The notes under the pieces were generated by a model, which was given only the letters and a program-made list of their open reading frames with translations, ran no database searches and had not been told where the DNA came from. From Siderastrea siderea (Eukaryota > Cnidaria > Anthozoa > Scleractinia > Rhizangiidae), in NCBI GenBank assembly GCA_964030785.1, contig OZ034979.1:35456984-35520983 (forward strand): a stretch of DNA of 64,000 nt, in the 5' to 3' direction. Position numbers and translations under genes: made by a program. Shown here one piece after another: positions 32,645 to 44,519 of this stretch. How positions within the stretch are numbered: position 1 is the stretch's first letter; every line of letters starts with the position of its first letter.

Positions 32645-35600
32645 GTGATACTATCAAGTTTTACTTGCTTTATACTCCCTCACTCAACCTCTCTTGTAAG
32701 AAGACTAACATATTCCCTTTTGAGAGTAACTAGGAAAAGACAATTGGAAACACTACATTGCACTACGGTATGTTACATCACACCGCACCAGACCACACCA
32801 CACTACAGTACACTACACTACACTACACTTTACTTATCAACTGAAAGGCTGTCTGACAGACTGACTGACTGAATGCATGACTGGCTGACTGACTGTCTGA
32901 TGTCTGACTGACCGACTGAATGTCTGACTGACTGATACATATGTCTGACCGACTGACGGACTGTCTGACTGACTGACTGACTGACTGACTGAATATCTGA
33001 CTAGCTGACTGACTGTCTGACTGTCTGTCTGACTGTCTGTCTGACTGACTGACTGACTGACTGACTGAATGACTAATTGACTGACATTCGGCTTTCTTAC
33101 TTAATCTCACCAATTCGCAACATACCAGGGGAAATGTTTCCAAACAAGATGAGTTGCTGATTTGTCTTACATAGCCTGGTGCAAGGACTACAGTGCACCG
33201 GTTTTTGAACTAAAGTCGTAAGCACATTTCATAGCATAAACTGCTTTCTCCTTCGTTGTACAAAATTAATACTTTCCCTGTTTGGTATTAGATTGCCGGC
33301 CACAAGACATTAACAAGAGATCTGACTTCTTACCCCCCCCCCCCCCAAGCACTACATAAATTCTGCTTTAAGACAGCGGTCTGTTTTGAAACTGCTGGTG
33401 AATTAAAGGAAACATGGGCTCTGAAATAAGGCTCCAGCCGTTATGCTCAATTAGGCATGACCGTAAGAATCCGTGTTATTTGTCTCCATGCAGGTATCGT
33501 TCGAGTTGGTGGCCGAAGCAAAAGTGAAAAGCTGAAATGGTGCAATATGAAGTCACTTAGAACCACTTCAGGAAGGGCTGTTGCCCAAGCCAGAAAAACA
33601 ACTAAAAACGAGATCACAGCGCAAAAGAAGTCTTACCAGCGTTCTTCCCTCTTGTTAAAAGCCTCAAGATCGTGTGTGGTTTCTCTAGAGGTCTTCCAAT
33701 GCCAAAGATGCATGAATAGATGGCACTACAAGCAGTTTTCCGCCCTAGCTGGAAAAAAATCAATCAATGAAGAGCTTCTAAAGTGGCTTGACATTAAGAG
33801 AAATGACAGGTCGCGACGTTACCGCCCAAACACCAATCACCAAAGCGATGATATTCTGGTGGAGGTAGCGACCCCAGGATACAGTTTTGACAACAACGGC
33901 GTATTCGACAAAGGAGCCAACGAAACGCTTCGGGAAATAGCCGTTCTCTCGATAAACGACGCGGACAATCCTAATTACGTGAGAAGAAATTTGTTAAACA
34001 GCGAAGCAATGAATAAAAGGGAAGAACGTTCCGTTCGCCATATTAACAACTTGAACAGACGAGACCGCTGGAGGTTGTACAGATTGTGGCGTCAAAGATT
34101 GGAAAAACAGCAGGGAGAGCATTTGCAAAGTTGCCGGGCTGAGTTCGAAGAAGCATTATTTCGTGACAAGGAACTGGACAAGATGGTAGAGTATCAAATC
34201 CTTAAGAAAGCACGTGTCATAGGCATGACAACTACGTGTGCCGCAAGGTACCGCAGCATTCTCCAGCGAATTAGCCCCAGAATCGTTCTGGTTGAAGAAG
34301 CTGCCGAAGTATTGGAGGTTCATATCATTACGTCACTGACGAAAGGTTGCCAGCACTTGATTTTAATCGGCGATCACCAGCAACTTAGGCCCACACCTAC
34401 AGTCTATGAGTTGGGCAAGAAGTACAAACTGGATGTGTCGCTGTTCCAGAGAATGGTGAACGTTGGAATCCAGTGCGAGAGGCTGTCTGTGCAACATCGC
34501 ATGAGGCCTGAGATTGCCACACTCATGAAGCACATCTACGACGATCTCGAGAACCACGAGTCTGTGGAGCAATATGAAGACATCAAAGGAATGAAGAAAA
34601 ATATGTTCTTCATCAACCACAGTCACATGGAGAACCATAATGATGAATCACACAGTCACACCAACGAGCACGAGGCTTCGTTTCTAGTTGCTCTGTGTCG
34701 CTACTTAATTCAGCAAGGCTACAAGGCTGAGCGAATAACACTTCTGACAACCTACACAGGACAGATGTTCGCCATCAGAGACTGTCTCAAAGATGAAAAG
34801 AATGAAGAATTCAAAGGTGTTCGCTTGACAACCGTTGACAACTTCCAAGGTGAAGAAAATGACATCATCCTTCTGTCACTTGTACGCAGTAACAAGAATG
34901 AGAAAGTAGGCTTCATCAAGATTGTGAACCGCGCATGCGTCGCCCTCTCCCGGGCTAAGAAGGGATTCTACTGCATTGGCAACTTTGATTTTCTATCCAA
35001 ACACAGTGAAATCTGGCGCAAAATTGTGAAAGATTTGGAATCAAGTGGGAGCATTGGAAGCACGTTACATCTCGTTTGCCAAATGCACAGTGATGAAGTG
35101 ACAGCTGAGACTGCTGAAGATTTCAGCAAGAAGGTTCCTGACGGAGGATGTCTACGGCGGTGCGAGATGCGCCTGGTGTGTGGCCACGCGTGCAAACGCA
35201 TGTGTCATCCGGGCGACCCTGAACACAAGAGGTACGTCTGTGGAGAGCCCTGCGGGAGGAACATTGAAGGCTGTACTCACTTGTGTTCAAAAAGGTGCAG
35301 CGAGCCTTGCCAAAATCGATGCCTAGTGAGAGTAGAGAAAGCGTTGCCGGGTTGCGGTCACGTTGTAATGGTAAACTGCAGCGCAGACCTCAGAAGTGTT
35401 TCATGTACAGAGAGATGTCATAAGATTCTCCCGTGTGGTCATAACTGCCAAAGCTATTGTAACAAGCCGTGTACAACTGAATGTACAGAGCTGGTGAAGA
35501 GATGTGATTGGCCATGTGGGCATGAAGTCACCATTGCCTGCTTTGCCACACCGGCACAGTGCCCAGTCCCTTGTGGAAGCCATTTGGAATGTGGTCACTC

Positions 35601-38600
35601 GTGCTCTGGAACATGCGGCGAATGTCGAATGGGTCGAGTACACATGCGATGCAAATTGAAGTGTGGCCGCGTGTTGGTTTGTTCTCACACGTGCAGAAAG
35701 GCCTGCAGTATGCCATGCCCACCATGTTCCAAACGTTGTGAAGACCGTTGCATACACAGTAAATGCGGAAAGAAGTGTGGCGAGATCTGCGTACCATGTC
35801 GTGAGTCTTGTTCGTGGAAATGCCGCCATCATAGCTGTGACAAGAGATGCTACGAGATTTGTGACCGACCGCGATGTAACGAACCCTGCAACAAAATTCT
35901 GCCTTGCTACCATGTCTGCCGAGGCCTCATGTGCGAAGGAGAATGCATCTGCCCCGTGTGTTCAAAAAATGATGGTCGCGATCCAATTACTGAGCTTTTT
36001 TTGGGTGGTGAAGATGAGGAGGATGCGAGGTTCATCAAGCTTCCAGATTGTGGACATATCTTCGCAGTGTCTGATCTTGACAGGTTCTTATAACATTTTA
36101 TGCTCCTTACTATTCACCCGGTAACTCTGAATACCACAGGCGGTCCAAGCTCAAGATAAGAGATATACGCCACGAACGTGACTCTAGCGTATCGGCGTAT
36201 AAGGTGGTGTTGTGTTACGACGGTTTGGATTTGAATTACAAAGGTTTGTATGGGAAGACAATGGATTTGTTTTCAATAGTAGAAATTATTGTTGTTTGAA
36301 AATAAAGTTGACTTACTTTGTTGGCTTGTTGTATCCTTTGTCATTTGCCAGCTTCTCAGGCCGATTTGAAGCCATTTCGGGGAGTCACTCCGATAATCGC
36401 TAACTCGCCGAAATGGCTTCAAATCGGCCTCAGAAGTTGGCAAATGACAAAGGATACAACAAGGCAACAAAGTAAGTCAACTTTATTTTCAAAAAAGAAA
36501 TTCTGAAGAATTTACAGGCGGCGCATAGTCTCTCACCCCCCCCCCTCCTCTTGAGGGGGGTGGGGTGAGAGCCGCCTAACAACAATAATTTCTACTATTG
36601 AAAACAAATCCATTGTCTTCCCATACAAACCTTTGTAATTCAAATTCAAACCGTTGTAACACAACACCACCTTATACGCCGATACGCTAGAGTCACGTTC
36701 GTGGCGTATATCTCTTATCTTGAGCTCGGACCTCCTGTGTGAATACTTGAATCGATAATGGCTTAATCAAGAGTAGTCCAGTTTTTAGAAATTTTGTAAC
36801 AGTTTTGAGGCGATTGGTAGCCTTTTTAAATTTGTTTCTTTTTGTTTGTTTGTTTCTTTTTTTAGGTATATAGACATGTCAGAAGATGACTCGACCGACA
36901 GTCACGTGATTCAAATGAAAACCTGTCCTCGTTGTAGGACGACGATTCGTCGGAGCCTGCGATACAGCGCCGTCATTAAGCAGCAGCTTCAAGACATAGA
37001 CAGAGTGAAGGTGGAACTGCTTCAAAAAACCAGGCGTGGACTGCGAGGAAAGAAAAAGCTTCTGTTGGATCGCTTAATCTGTTTGAGCAGAAAGTTCGGT
37101 GGAGACAGCCACGAACACTTCTGCCAGACACTAACGCGTGGAGTTGAAAAACTGAATGACGCTGTAATGGCCGCTGTACTTGAAAATAAAGTGATGCTGA
37201 TGGAGCGTTTATGCTCGGTGAATGAGAAGATGAGAGCAAGACTGCCAGTGGAAGTCTTCAAGGAAGTTAACTTGGAAGGTAAGACCCAAAATACTTTGTA
37301 ACATTAGTAAAAGAGCAACGTCATAGTCACCCGAACACGTGACTGTCACTTGGCCGAACACCGTTACGATCCATAAAATCCATAAAAAAATAAACAAAAC
37401 GTGTGCCTATTATGGCCTATTTATTCTGAGAGAAACATCAAAACTGAGAATGTAAAAATATACGTACAATTTTTATGTAAAAGGTTCTGTATAAAATCAG
37501 TTATTTTTTTTCTGTTGTTACTTCGAACTTGCTGAGAGTAGAGCAGGTGTAGTTGTGGATGTATTAAGTATCTTCCGGGTTCTTTGGCACCGGATTACTG
37601 TTATCTTATTCCCCATTGTTTTTCGTAAGAATGTCAAATTACTTGCGAGGACATTACAGTTTCGGAACTCTTCGGTAACCACACAAGCTAAGATTCATTA
37701 GTGCTAAGTGTGTATAAAGGATTACGGTGTCCATTTGGGGTCCATGAATGACAGTTGCTTGAGAGGGGATCAGATATTTTAGGCTGGTTAAATTGGTTTT
37801 AAATATTAAAATCCTCCGACCCCCTCCCCCTCCCCCGCCTGCTTTAAAAATCAAACAACAACAATAATTCTATGATTAAGTTTACAGTCTGTGAATTCTT
37901 CGTGTTTTGTTTTGTTTTTGTTAAATGGTCACCTAGTTACCCAGGTGCTGTTTTACCTTCGAAAACGTTTTATGTCTGACGGAGTGACGCAGAGAGAACT
38001 TCAAGACATCAACACAGAATTCTCCAGACTTGATCTCCATCTCGAGCTACGTTCGTTGAGCCATGATGTCGAGCGATTAGAATTGGAGTTAGACGAGCCA
38101 TCCCGCCAGGTGATGACCGCGGTAAGCGATGAACTGTCCAGCGGCAAACGCATAGATGATGAGAGGCTTGACGAACTGATGAAAAATATAGTGACCATAA
38201 GGTGATTTTTGAGCTTTAGATACAGAGTGAAGGCCCCGTTGTATAGTTGTTTAGTCGTGAGGGCGGCTGGAGCCAGTGGAACCTCCTTCTAAGCTCTCTC
38301 CTCAGTTCTCAGGGAACAGGAAGAGAAGCGCCTTCTCCTCACAACATGCATGGCACCAGATAGCTGGTATTGGAAGATCTGGGCGAATGCACAATACAAA
38401 CGGCTAAAATCGCATTCTGGGGATGAGTGAAGAGATAGTTTTTAAGAATAAGAAACCGGAGCTAACCGCTAAGAGCACGCTAAGCACAGTCCCTTGAATT
38501 GGAGGACACAGGCTTCAATTGCCTTATGTGAGGACGGTATAAACCACGTTTAGAAAAGCAAACATCAGTTTTATATGCTTACCTTTGCCTCATTAACATT

Positions 38601-38926
38601 GAGTCTGAGAAGTTGATATTTTTTCCAGGAGATCTTGTCCTGATCTCAATTCATTGACCCCAGAAGAAAAGAAACAGATTGTGTCAGCGGTTGGTCTGTC
38701 CAAAGGTCACTGGTACAAATGTCCCAAGGGGCACATCTACGCAATTGATCGGTGCGGTGGGGCTATGCAGAGAAGCAAGTGTCCTGAATGCAAAGCTGTG
38801 ATTGGTGGAGAAAGACACAGACTGGCTGAAGGAAATGAGCTGGCGCCTGAGATGGACGGGGCACAACACTCGGCTTGGTCAGAACAGGCAAACTTGAACA
38901 ATTACGTTATCTTAGACGAAGTATAA
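30715..38926 (+). CDS. ZNFX1: ZNFX1-like RNA helicase with NFX1 and RZ zinc fingers (five coding exons, in-frame TAG)
   Basis: Exons 30715-32644, 33494-36083, 36866-37278, 37937-38201 and 38629-38926 join with GT-AG introns in phases 1, 2, 1 and 2. They total 5496 nt, or 1831 codons plus stop, close to the roughly 1900 residues usual for ZNFX1. The order is: basic N-terminus, conserved ZNFX1 region (EHYLDVQFRLLRED-like block, about 265-290), SF1 helicase with Walker A GPPGTGKT (589-596), VEEAAE (910-915), GDHQQLRP (936-943), QHRMRP (977-982), GEENDI (1096-1101) and VALSRAKKG (1126-1134), a long NFX1-type Cys/His finger array (about 1195-1480), helical region, and a C-terminal RZ finger (about 1759-1795). 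In mammals ZNFX1 binds double-stranded RNA and works in antiviral signalling; in worms it acts in small-RNA inheritance. Codon 346 is TAG (31750-31752) while homology continues, so this copy is a recent pseudogene, carries a sequencing error, or depends on readthrough. All other exons are intact. Confidence 0.85.
31750..31752 (+). other. In-frame TAG inside ZNFX1 coding exon 1
   Basis: The reading is AAG CGC GTC TAG TGG GAG AGA. Family members have a basic or similar residue before WE.SKRL, so a single substitution (for example AAG to TAG) would explain it. No frame change or splice site allows the stop to be skipped neatly. Confidence 0.9.
32645..33493 (+). other. ZNFX1 intron 1 with simple repeats
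   Basis: 849 bp from GTGATA to CCATGCAG. It contains a CACTA minisatellite (about 32755-32828), a CTGA tetranucleotide array (32847-33084) and a poly-C run near 33332. The frames across the arrays are artefacts. Confidence 0.75.
32750..33090. repeat. Minisatellite (CACTA)n and microsatellite (CTGA)n
   Basis: Two adjacent simple-sequence arrays with moderate impurity, within the ZNFX1 intron. Confidence 0.9.
33494..36083 (+). CDS. ZNFX1: ZNFX1 coding exon 2 (helicase core and NFX1 fingers)
   Basis: Starts GIVRVGGRSKSEKL, which follows TNHALDQFLEG across the splice, and ends at LDR (GAC AG|GTTCTT, phase 2). It contains helicase motifs II to VI and all NFX1-type repeats (for example CGHACKRMCH, CGHNCQSYC, CGHSCSGTCGEC and CSHTCRKACSMPC), then the block GGEDEEDARFIKLPDCGHIF typical of ZNFX1. 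Open throughout; short antisense frames are ignored. Confidence 0.9.
36084..36865 (+). other. ZNFX1 intron 2, mostly a nested palindrome
   Basis: 782 bp from GTTCTT to TTTTTTTAG. About 600 bp of it is the inverted-repeat structure at 36135-36740. Confidence 0.8.
36135..36740. repeat. Nested inverted repeats (foldback MITE) in ZNFX1 intron 2
   Basis: The outer pair 36135-36297 and 36580-36740 is nearly identical in inverted form. The inner pair 36299-36383 and 36407-36492 is also inverted. A third hairpin (CTCACCCC with GGGGTGAG) lies at 36523-36570. The transcript could fold into a long double-stranded stem. Confidence 0.8.
36866..37278 (+). CDS. ZNFX1: ZNFX1 coding exon 3
   Basis: Completes LDRYIDMSEDD, then MKTCPRCRTTIRRSLRYSAV, the conserved Cys-pair block after the finger array, then a helical, Lys/Leu-rich stretch. 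Ends GAA G|GTAAGA (phase 1). Confidence 0.85.
37937..38201 (+). CDS. ZNFX1: ZNFX1 coding exon 4 (helical region)
   Basis: The acceptor CACCTAG|TT keeps the frame (the alternative CCCAG|GT, 8 bases on, would hit a stop). The product is charged and helical: RELQDINTEFSRLDLHLELR and so on. Ends ATA AG|GTGATT (phase 2). The acceptor choice rests on frame only. Confidence 0.7.
38629..38926 (+). CDS. ZNFX1: ZNFX1 coding exon 5 (RZ-type zinc finger, C-terminus)
   Basis: After TTTTTTCCAG it reads LTPEEKKQIVSAVGLSKG, then GHWYKCPKGHIYAIDRCGGA and KCPECKAVIGG, the RZ-type finger shared by ZNFX1 and RNF213, then EMDGAQHSAW and a TAA at 38924-38926. No AATAAA signal was seen in the next ~130 bases. Confidence 0.9.
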
Positions 38927-39099
38927 AATAACAACTTCAATAAGAAATTTAATTAACAGTTTATCATACAAACTAAAAGTTCAAAATAGTAAAGGATAAT
39001 TAGCTCGTACATGGCTTAAATACCGATTCGGAAAATATTGACGATTCACAAATTCGGGTATTGATCATTCCAATAACTGTAGTTGAAGAGTAACTTAGC

Positions 39100-39430
39100 A
39101 TGCCGTTAAGGTTACTACACTCCGGGGGGGGTATTCCCTGTGGTGGGTTATACGGGGAGGCTCCGCCCGAAAGGGGTGTCTTTTTTAAGTTCGCAGTTTA
39201 CTAAAGGTAGGGAAAATGACAACGCAAAACTCAAAAAAGCTTGCACCCTTTAAGCAACTTTGAGCAACTGAACCAGATCAACCGAAAGCTCGAGAAAAAT
39301 ATGGCGATTAGAGGAAATTCTATTGCTTTGGTTTATACTTGAGGTATAACAAAGGGGTGCAATTTTTCTCTAGGTATATGAAATGGGTACCATTTTGGTA
39401 ACAACTAGTATATTAAAGGATAAGGGTTTG
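39100..39430. other. Probable degraded repeat downstream of ZNFX1
   Basis: GGGGGGGTATTCCC with GGGGTGTC and later GGGGTGCAATTTT resembles MITE debris. Limits unclear. Confidence 0.25.
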
Positions 39431-39698
39431 AACTCCCCCTCCCCCCCGGGGAGGGGGTTGTTAAACAAGAAATGTAAATTTTTAGCTAGGTTTAAACAGA
39501 TGTTTATCATAGTAGAGTTTCCTCTCCACCGCTCTTTGAATTTAGTTGAGGAACAAAATGTGAAAATATATGCTCTATCTCTTGCCTTCAATCAATCTAC
39601 ATTATATGAATCCACTCATGATCAGTTCCAAGATTTAGATTTAAACAGTTGAAACGAACTTTTGAACTCGTCTTTACCAAATTAGGATTCTTCTGTAA

Positions 39699-39699
<1 letters not shown>

Positions 39700-39744
<45 letters not shown>
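39700..39744. repeat. (AAT)n microsatellite
   Basis: Fifteen uninterrupted AAT units. Confidence 0.95.
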
Positions 39745-39745
<1 letters not shown>

Positions 39746-39898
39746 TTTATTTATGTGTCAAAATTGATCTAGCTTCCTGGGGACAGGGTGCTAATTGGGG
39801 ACACACTAAATAACAAATTGTTAAAAAATGAACTTACGTCTAAACAATATATATCTAAAGAATAATTTTCTGTATAATTCAAGTAATCGTAATGAAAA

Positions 39899-39937
39899 TA
39901 CTAACTAACTGACTAACTAAGTAACTGAGTAACTAAG

Positions 39938-39974
<37 letters not shown>
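39899..39974. repeat. (ACTA)n microsatellite
   Basis: About 19 tetranucleotide units, with some GACT and GTAA variants. Confidence 0.9.
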
Positions 39975-39976
<2 letters not shown>

Positions 39977-40779
39977 CACATAGTGAGCAATGGCATTGTT
40001 TCATTGTTAGTTCGTCCAGTCTCATACTTCTCACTCGATTTTTCAAGTCTTCCTAGATTTCGAGTCAAACTCCCTCCTCTGAACCGAATCTTGACGATTT
40101 CACTAGAAATGCTGACAACTGCTGTTTCAAACATAGGCACGCAATGCGTGCTGGGCCAATGACGTTTTGTTCCCGCAATATGGTGAAATTTATGAACACA
40201 AGCTATGGGTTTGATACCACTGCAGTGCAGACTGTGCGGTCCCCTCCATCTTCCCCAACAACTTGCGGCTAATGTGACAAGTCTTCGCCAGAGCAAGGAT
40301 TACTCATTTATCATAAAACAGGGCAACGAAGCAGCGTGACTACGTGACAGTTAACTATAGCGTGACATTAGGCTTGTGTGCGAATTAAATAAAGCAAAGC
40401 TCTTCGTTTCCCTTTTCCTCAAAGACATCATATCCTAACACGTCAGTTTCTTGCATTTTTTATGTATTCAAGTCCTGATAGGCGTGAAAAAAAAAAACGC
40501 AAAATTCAGTAGGTCTCTATTAGAATGCTTTGTCACTTGCGTTCCGTTCAAGATGTTTTTAAGCGTTGCTTTACATTATCTGTCAACTATGCAAATTTGT
40601 TCAACATACGCTTTGAACTATAAATAGCCCCGAAGTAAAGTTTGGTATCTTGTAAAGATTTTATTCTAATTAATTGATCACCACTGTAACTTGGATTTTT
40701 AATACTAGTTTCATTCAAGTTTTTCAGTTTTAGGAATAGCTAGGAACAAGCCCCCGCAAATTCTGATTTTACTTTGTCT
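39975..40779. other. No gene recognised
   Basis: A 106-codon frame (39976-40296, -) shows no known domain. Confidence 0.35.
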
Positions 40780-41659
40780 AAGGGGCCAACCATTTAACTT
40801 CTGAAGGGGGGGTTGGGTGATTTGGTGTAGGCATGAATTTTTTTTCAACCCCTTTATTCCCCATGAATTTTTTTTGGGGGGTATGTGCTTGCAAGATATT
40901 TTTTTCTCCCTCCAGAGTTCTGCATGAAATTTTTTTCGTGTGTGGATGGGGTTAGTAGGCCTTCATTATAAATCAAATTATAAAAGGTTAAGGATCTGTG
41001 AAAGAAACTTTGAACAAATATATTAATTTTTATCTAAGAGTTTTTGACTGACTTTTATAATACAGTACATTAATTTTAACACCGAATGTAAAACATTGAG
41101 GTGACTGACCCCTTCCCACTGATGAAAGTCAGGCCTGTTCCTAGACTTTAATCATTTGCAAGGCGAATGCATCTACAGTACAGTACATAGTGCGTGCATA
41201 AAGCTACAGAACAGTACAGCGCATAACGCGAATGCGCCTTCAGGACATATTTTACGGGACGATAATGAAACCACATCCTTTCCTTGTTAAAAATCAACCC
41301 GACAACCACCAGTACAGCAATAAGTTGCTTTAGAGAGCTCTCTAGAAAGGGTTAAATCCAACTTGCAGATGAAGTATACATTACAAAGCACCAAAATAAT
41401 CTGCACAGAGCTCTTAAGTTGCTTTGTTGCCAGAGAGTGATATTTTTGACGGCGTCATCTTTGCAGGGGGGAGTGGGGGCATGCTCCCCCAGAAAAAAAA
41501 GTTTGAAAAATTGAAGTAGCTAAGACGTGTTTTCCTTTATTCTGAGCGGAAGTGTGACCCTTCAAAAGTAACTATTTAGATCCCAGATTTTTCTTTTAAT
41601 TGGACTAATATCAACTCTTTCTTAACATTCTGACTTATCCAGAAGTTAAATGAACATGC

Positions 41660-42065
41660 TATAACGCTGAAAAACAGCGTTGATGATGTTCTTTGTTGTA
41701 GTTCCAAGTAGCTTTCTTTGCAGTGGCCAACAAATCTGCAGGTGGTTCAAAAGATGACTCTTTGTTGGCCATTTTGATAGTAAGCAAAAAGGTCCACGTA
41801 CCGTCCACCTGGAGAGATGCTGCCGAAATGCTGTTTTGTTTTTCCTTATAAGAGACACAACTCTCCCTTCACCGGCATTTGAATATGGTAGAATAAGAAA
41901 TGTTTTGGCCACGTCATTTATCCTACCAAATTTATGGGTACCATTCCCTAGCTTCAATGATGACAGATATCCCCAGACCACGTCCATGCGAAAACTGGAT
42001 GATGATTTCTCATCATTTTCCTCACTTGCAAACTTTATTTGGGCTTCATCCCAGACTTTCTTGGA
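41660..42065 (-). pseudogene. hAT transposase C-terminal (dimerisation) fragment
   Basis: Reading leftward: KKVWDEAQIKFASEEN, VVWGYLSSLKLGNGTHKFGR, then DVAKTFLILPYSNAGEGRVV and SLIRKNKTAFRQHLS. The PHSNA-E-RVFSLIRKNKT pattern is the hAT family C-terminal dimerisation motif; here it is slightly mutated and followed by a scrambled end. The upstream catalytic part is absent, replaced by the Penelope fragment at about 42070. Confidence 0.65.
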
Positions 42066-42084
42066 AAAAAAAACGAGGGGCAGT

Positions 42085-42640
42085 TGAATTAGACAACATG
42101 CACGAACATGGAAAACTACTGAGGCCTCTTGCAGTACCCATGGCTGAAGATACATCCCGCAAAGTACAACAAATGATTACAGTACTTCACAATGACCACC
42201 ACATTTGCGAAATGACTGAAAAATGGCTTTGTCAAACACCAAACCCGCCTCGAATTCCACTATCTTATACCCTTACGAAAATCCACAAACCGACTTGGGA
42301 GACCTCGGGAGTTTCAGGTCCAACAGAGAAGTTATCAGAATTTGTTGCCATACTACTCCAGCCATTAGCACAACAACAGAGGTCGTATCTCAAAGACTGA
42401 TACAGCCAACTGACTCCATTAATTTCATTGACAGGACTAAAGTTCCAGAGAACACAATCCTTGTATCTATGGACGTAACGAGCTTGTATACTACTATTCC
42501 ACAAGAGAGGGAATACATACAGTATGCAAGGCATACGACAATTTCTATATTAAAAGACACACCTCCTATCCCTACACGTTTACTTGACAAACGTTCAGGC
42601 TAATGTTACAGGAGAACTCATTCCAGTTTTGTTTCAAATA
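42085..42640 (+). pseudogene. Penelope-like RT fragment in copy C
   Basis: Three frame-shifted pieces: RKVQQMITVLHNDHHICEMT and WLCQTPNPPRIP, TLTKIHKPT, SGPTEKLSEF and LLQPLAQQQRSYLKD, then INFIDRTKVPENTILVSMDV with TSLYTTIPQE, then DTPPIPTRLL. These are RT blocks 1-3 of Penelope elements. The YxDD block and the GIY-YIG domain are absent. The same truncated fragment occurs in copy A. Confidence 0.75.
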
Positions 42641-43083
42641 GATAGTTAATAAAGTTTACTTCATGTTGTAACAGCTATTCTGGCATTCTTGATTTAGAGT
42701 GCACTGAAAACATTGTTCTTCAAATCACAACACCAGCTGTGATTTTGAAGTTCAGAACACATAAATCAAGATTGGTAACCACAGGTGCTAAAAATGTAAA
42801 GAAAAAGCCCTCTGAGGGAGAAACATCATTGTGCAAAGAATCCCTCTTGCCCAAGTCCAGATGTTAAAGTCTTTTAACAGTCTGCTGATAAAGTTCAATG
42901 TGTCAACCCAGGAAACATCTTGCCAGAATTTTTTTTCCACCCCACTGTACGTGCGTGAATTTTTTTGGGACAGTAGTCTTGTGCAGGAAATGTTTTCTTA
43001 CGCATATGCACTTGCAAGATGTTTTTTTCCAAAATCACCCAACCCTCCCCCCCCTCCCTCAGAAGTTAAATGGTCGGCCCCTA

Positions 43084-44511
43084 ATTTGCATAAGCGGGTT
43101 GAAATTTGATATACGCAGAGTGTCACAGTTGATCTATTGAACCCGTTTTGGTTGTAGTGTTTATAGCCGGATAAATATTCTGCTTTGCCTTCAAACAGCA
43201 CAGCACCGAAATATTTTTATCCAGCTTGCTTTTTCAAGAATAAATAAATTGTATTAACCTTACGCAAAAACCGCGTGCTTCTCAGCTGGGGATTCTCATT
43301 ATTTATCTTTCTTTTGTAATTCCACCAGAAAGCGAAAAACAATCGACGCCGTCAAGCTGGTCGGAAGTCAAAATGTTCTTCTACGAAAACTAATAACTCC
43401 CTCTTGGAAATTAATAAAGGAAAACAAACACAAACAACGTGTGCGTGAATTCACGCACTTAGATCTCAAATTGACGAGCGCGTCTTGTGTATAATTTCTG
43501 ATGCGTTTGCTGCCGTGAAAATTTGTACCACGGCTAAGTATACGTAAACGCAGGACTACATCGCGAATAAAATCCTGCCAGACTTAAAGTATACAAAACA
43601 GTGCATTCGAAGTAACATTAAATAGTTCCTGTTGATCACAAAAAAAAATTAAATAGTTCCTGTTGATCGAAACTCGCCAATGCAAAACACTATAAACTGT
43701 AATTAGGGTATGTGCCGCTGATAAGGTAAGGTTTTCATTGTCCCGGTGCACACCCCCACCCATCGTCTCACAGAATATCCCCCCAGCCTCACAGACCGTA
43801 AGACAGACGTATCTCGTATATCGTTGATTTTTAGGCTCTGACAGTAGCCATATGACGTCACTAACGTGACGTCATTGGCTAATAATAAAGGGGTGCTTGA
43901 TAAATTTCGGAACGACAGAATTTTTTGGAAATTTTTTTTTCAGTTTTAAAGTGGGCAACAAACGTCGTCGAAAGTCGACAAGACGACGGCCAATGGATCA
44001 CAAAAAAGAGAAATCGACATGAATACAGCAGCAACTTTAAGTTCTTCTATGTGATTTTGAATTCTTCAATTCTTCGTATTCGAAGGTACGCTAACCCTGC
44101 GTCACGCAACGCTGCCAGGAACGTTGTGTGACTAGCTAAAACGCAGATTGAACATAATGGCGACAGTAAATGGGTTGAAGAAAGAGTTTTAGGCTGAGAG
44201 TACTTAAACGGCCTATTTCTTTATGATAATAATGAGCCATCTACTGTTGTTTAGTTAATGCAGGTTGACTAGGATTGAATATTAATCGATGAGTATCTCC
44301 ATTCAGTAGTCTGACAAATGTGATAGCGGGCGTAAGAGTAGTCTGTAAAAAAAATTGTCGTTTAGAAGTAGTTTGAACCAAGTATTGTATTTCCTCATGG
44401 TATGGAATGCTACTTTTGTTTTGATAATTTGGTTGAGTTATGGGGAAAAAAATCCGCGACTGCTGAGGGCATAGGCATGTAATGAGGATAAACGCTGAAA
44501 TTGTCAACCCC
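43084..44511. other. No gene recognised
   Basis: Contains a local 20-bp duplication (TTAAATAGTTCCTGTTGATC at about 43619 and 43650). Frames are short and without domains. Confidence 0.35.
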
Positions 44512-44519
44512 CACCAGGG

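Larger units (their letters stand above)
40780..43083. mobile_element. hAT/Penelope chimeric TIR element, copy C (both ends present)
   Basis: Terminal inverted repeats GGGGCCAACCATTTAACTTC (left) and GGGGCCGACCATTTAACTTC (right, complement) extend through a G-run and GGTTGGGTGATTT. The left part is non-coding, the centre has a hAT C-terminal fragment (-), and the right part has a Penelope RT fragment (+). Copies A and B share the ends and interior. The TAGGGG start fits hAT termini, but no 8-bp duplication is visible in the flanks. Confidence 0.7.

Noticed and set aside
32823..33143. 106-codon Ser/Gln-rich minus-strand frame
   Set aside because: It is the translation of a (CTGA)n microsatellite in an intron.
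35401..35913. 170-codon minus-strand frame over the ZNFX1 zinc fingers
   Set aside because: Antisense shadow of a Cys-rich coding exon with no support of its own.
36846..37301. ZNFX1 exon 3 as a separate small gene starting at MFVSFFRY
   Set aside because: The first residues come from the intron's pyrimidine tract; the join from the upstream exon at 36083 keeps LDRYIDM in frame as in the family.
40780..43083. Treating copy C as a full Penelope element with terminal repeats
   Set aside because: The RT lacks its catalytic block and GIY-YIG domain, and the same truncated piece with the same hAT neighbour recurs in copy A, so the inverted ends belong to a DNA-type carrier.
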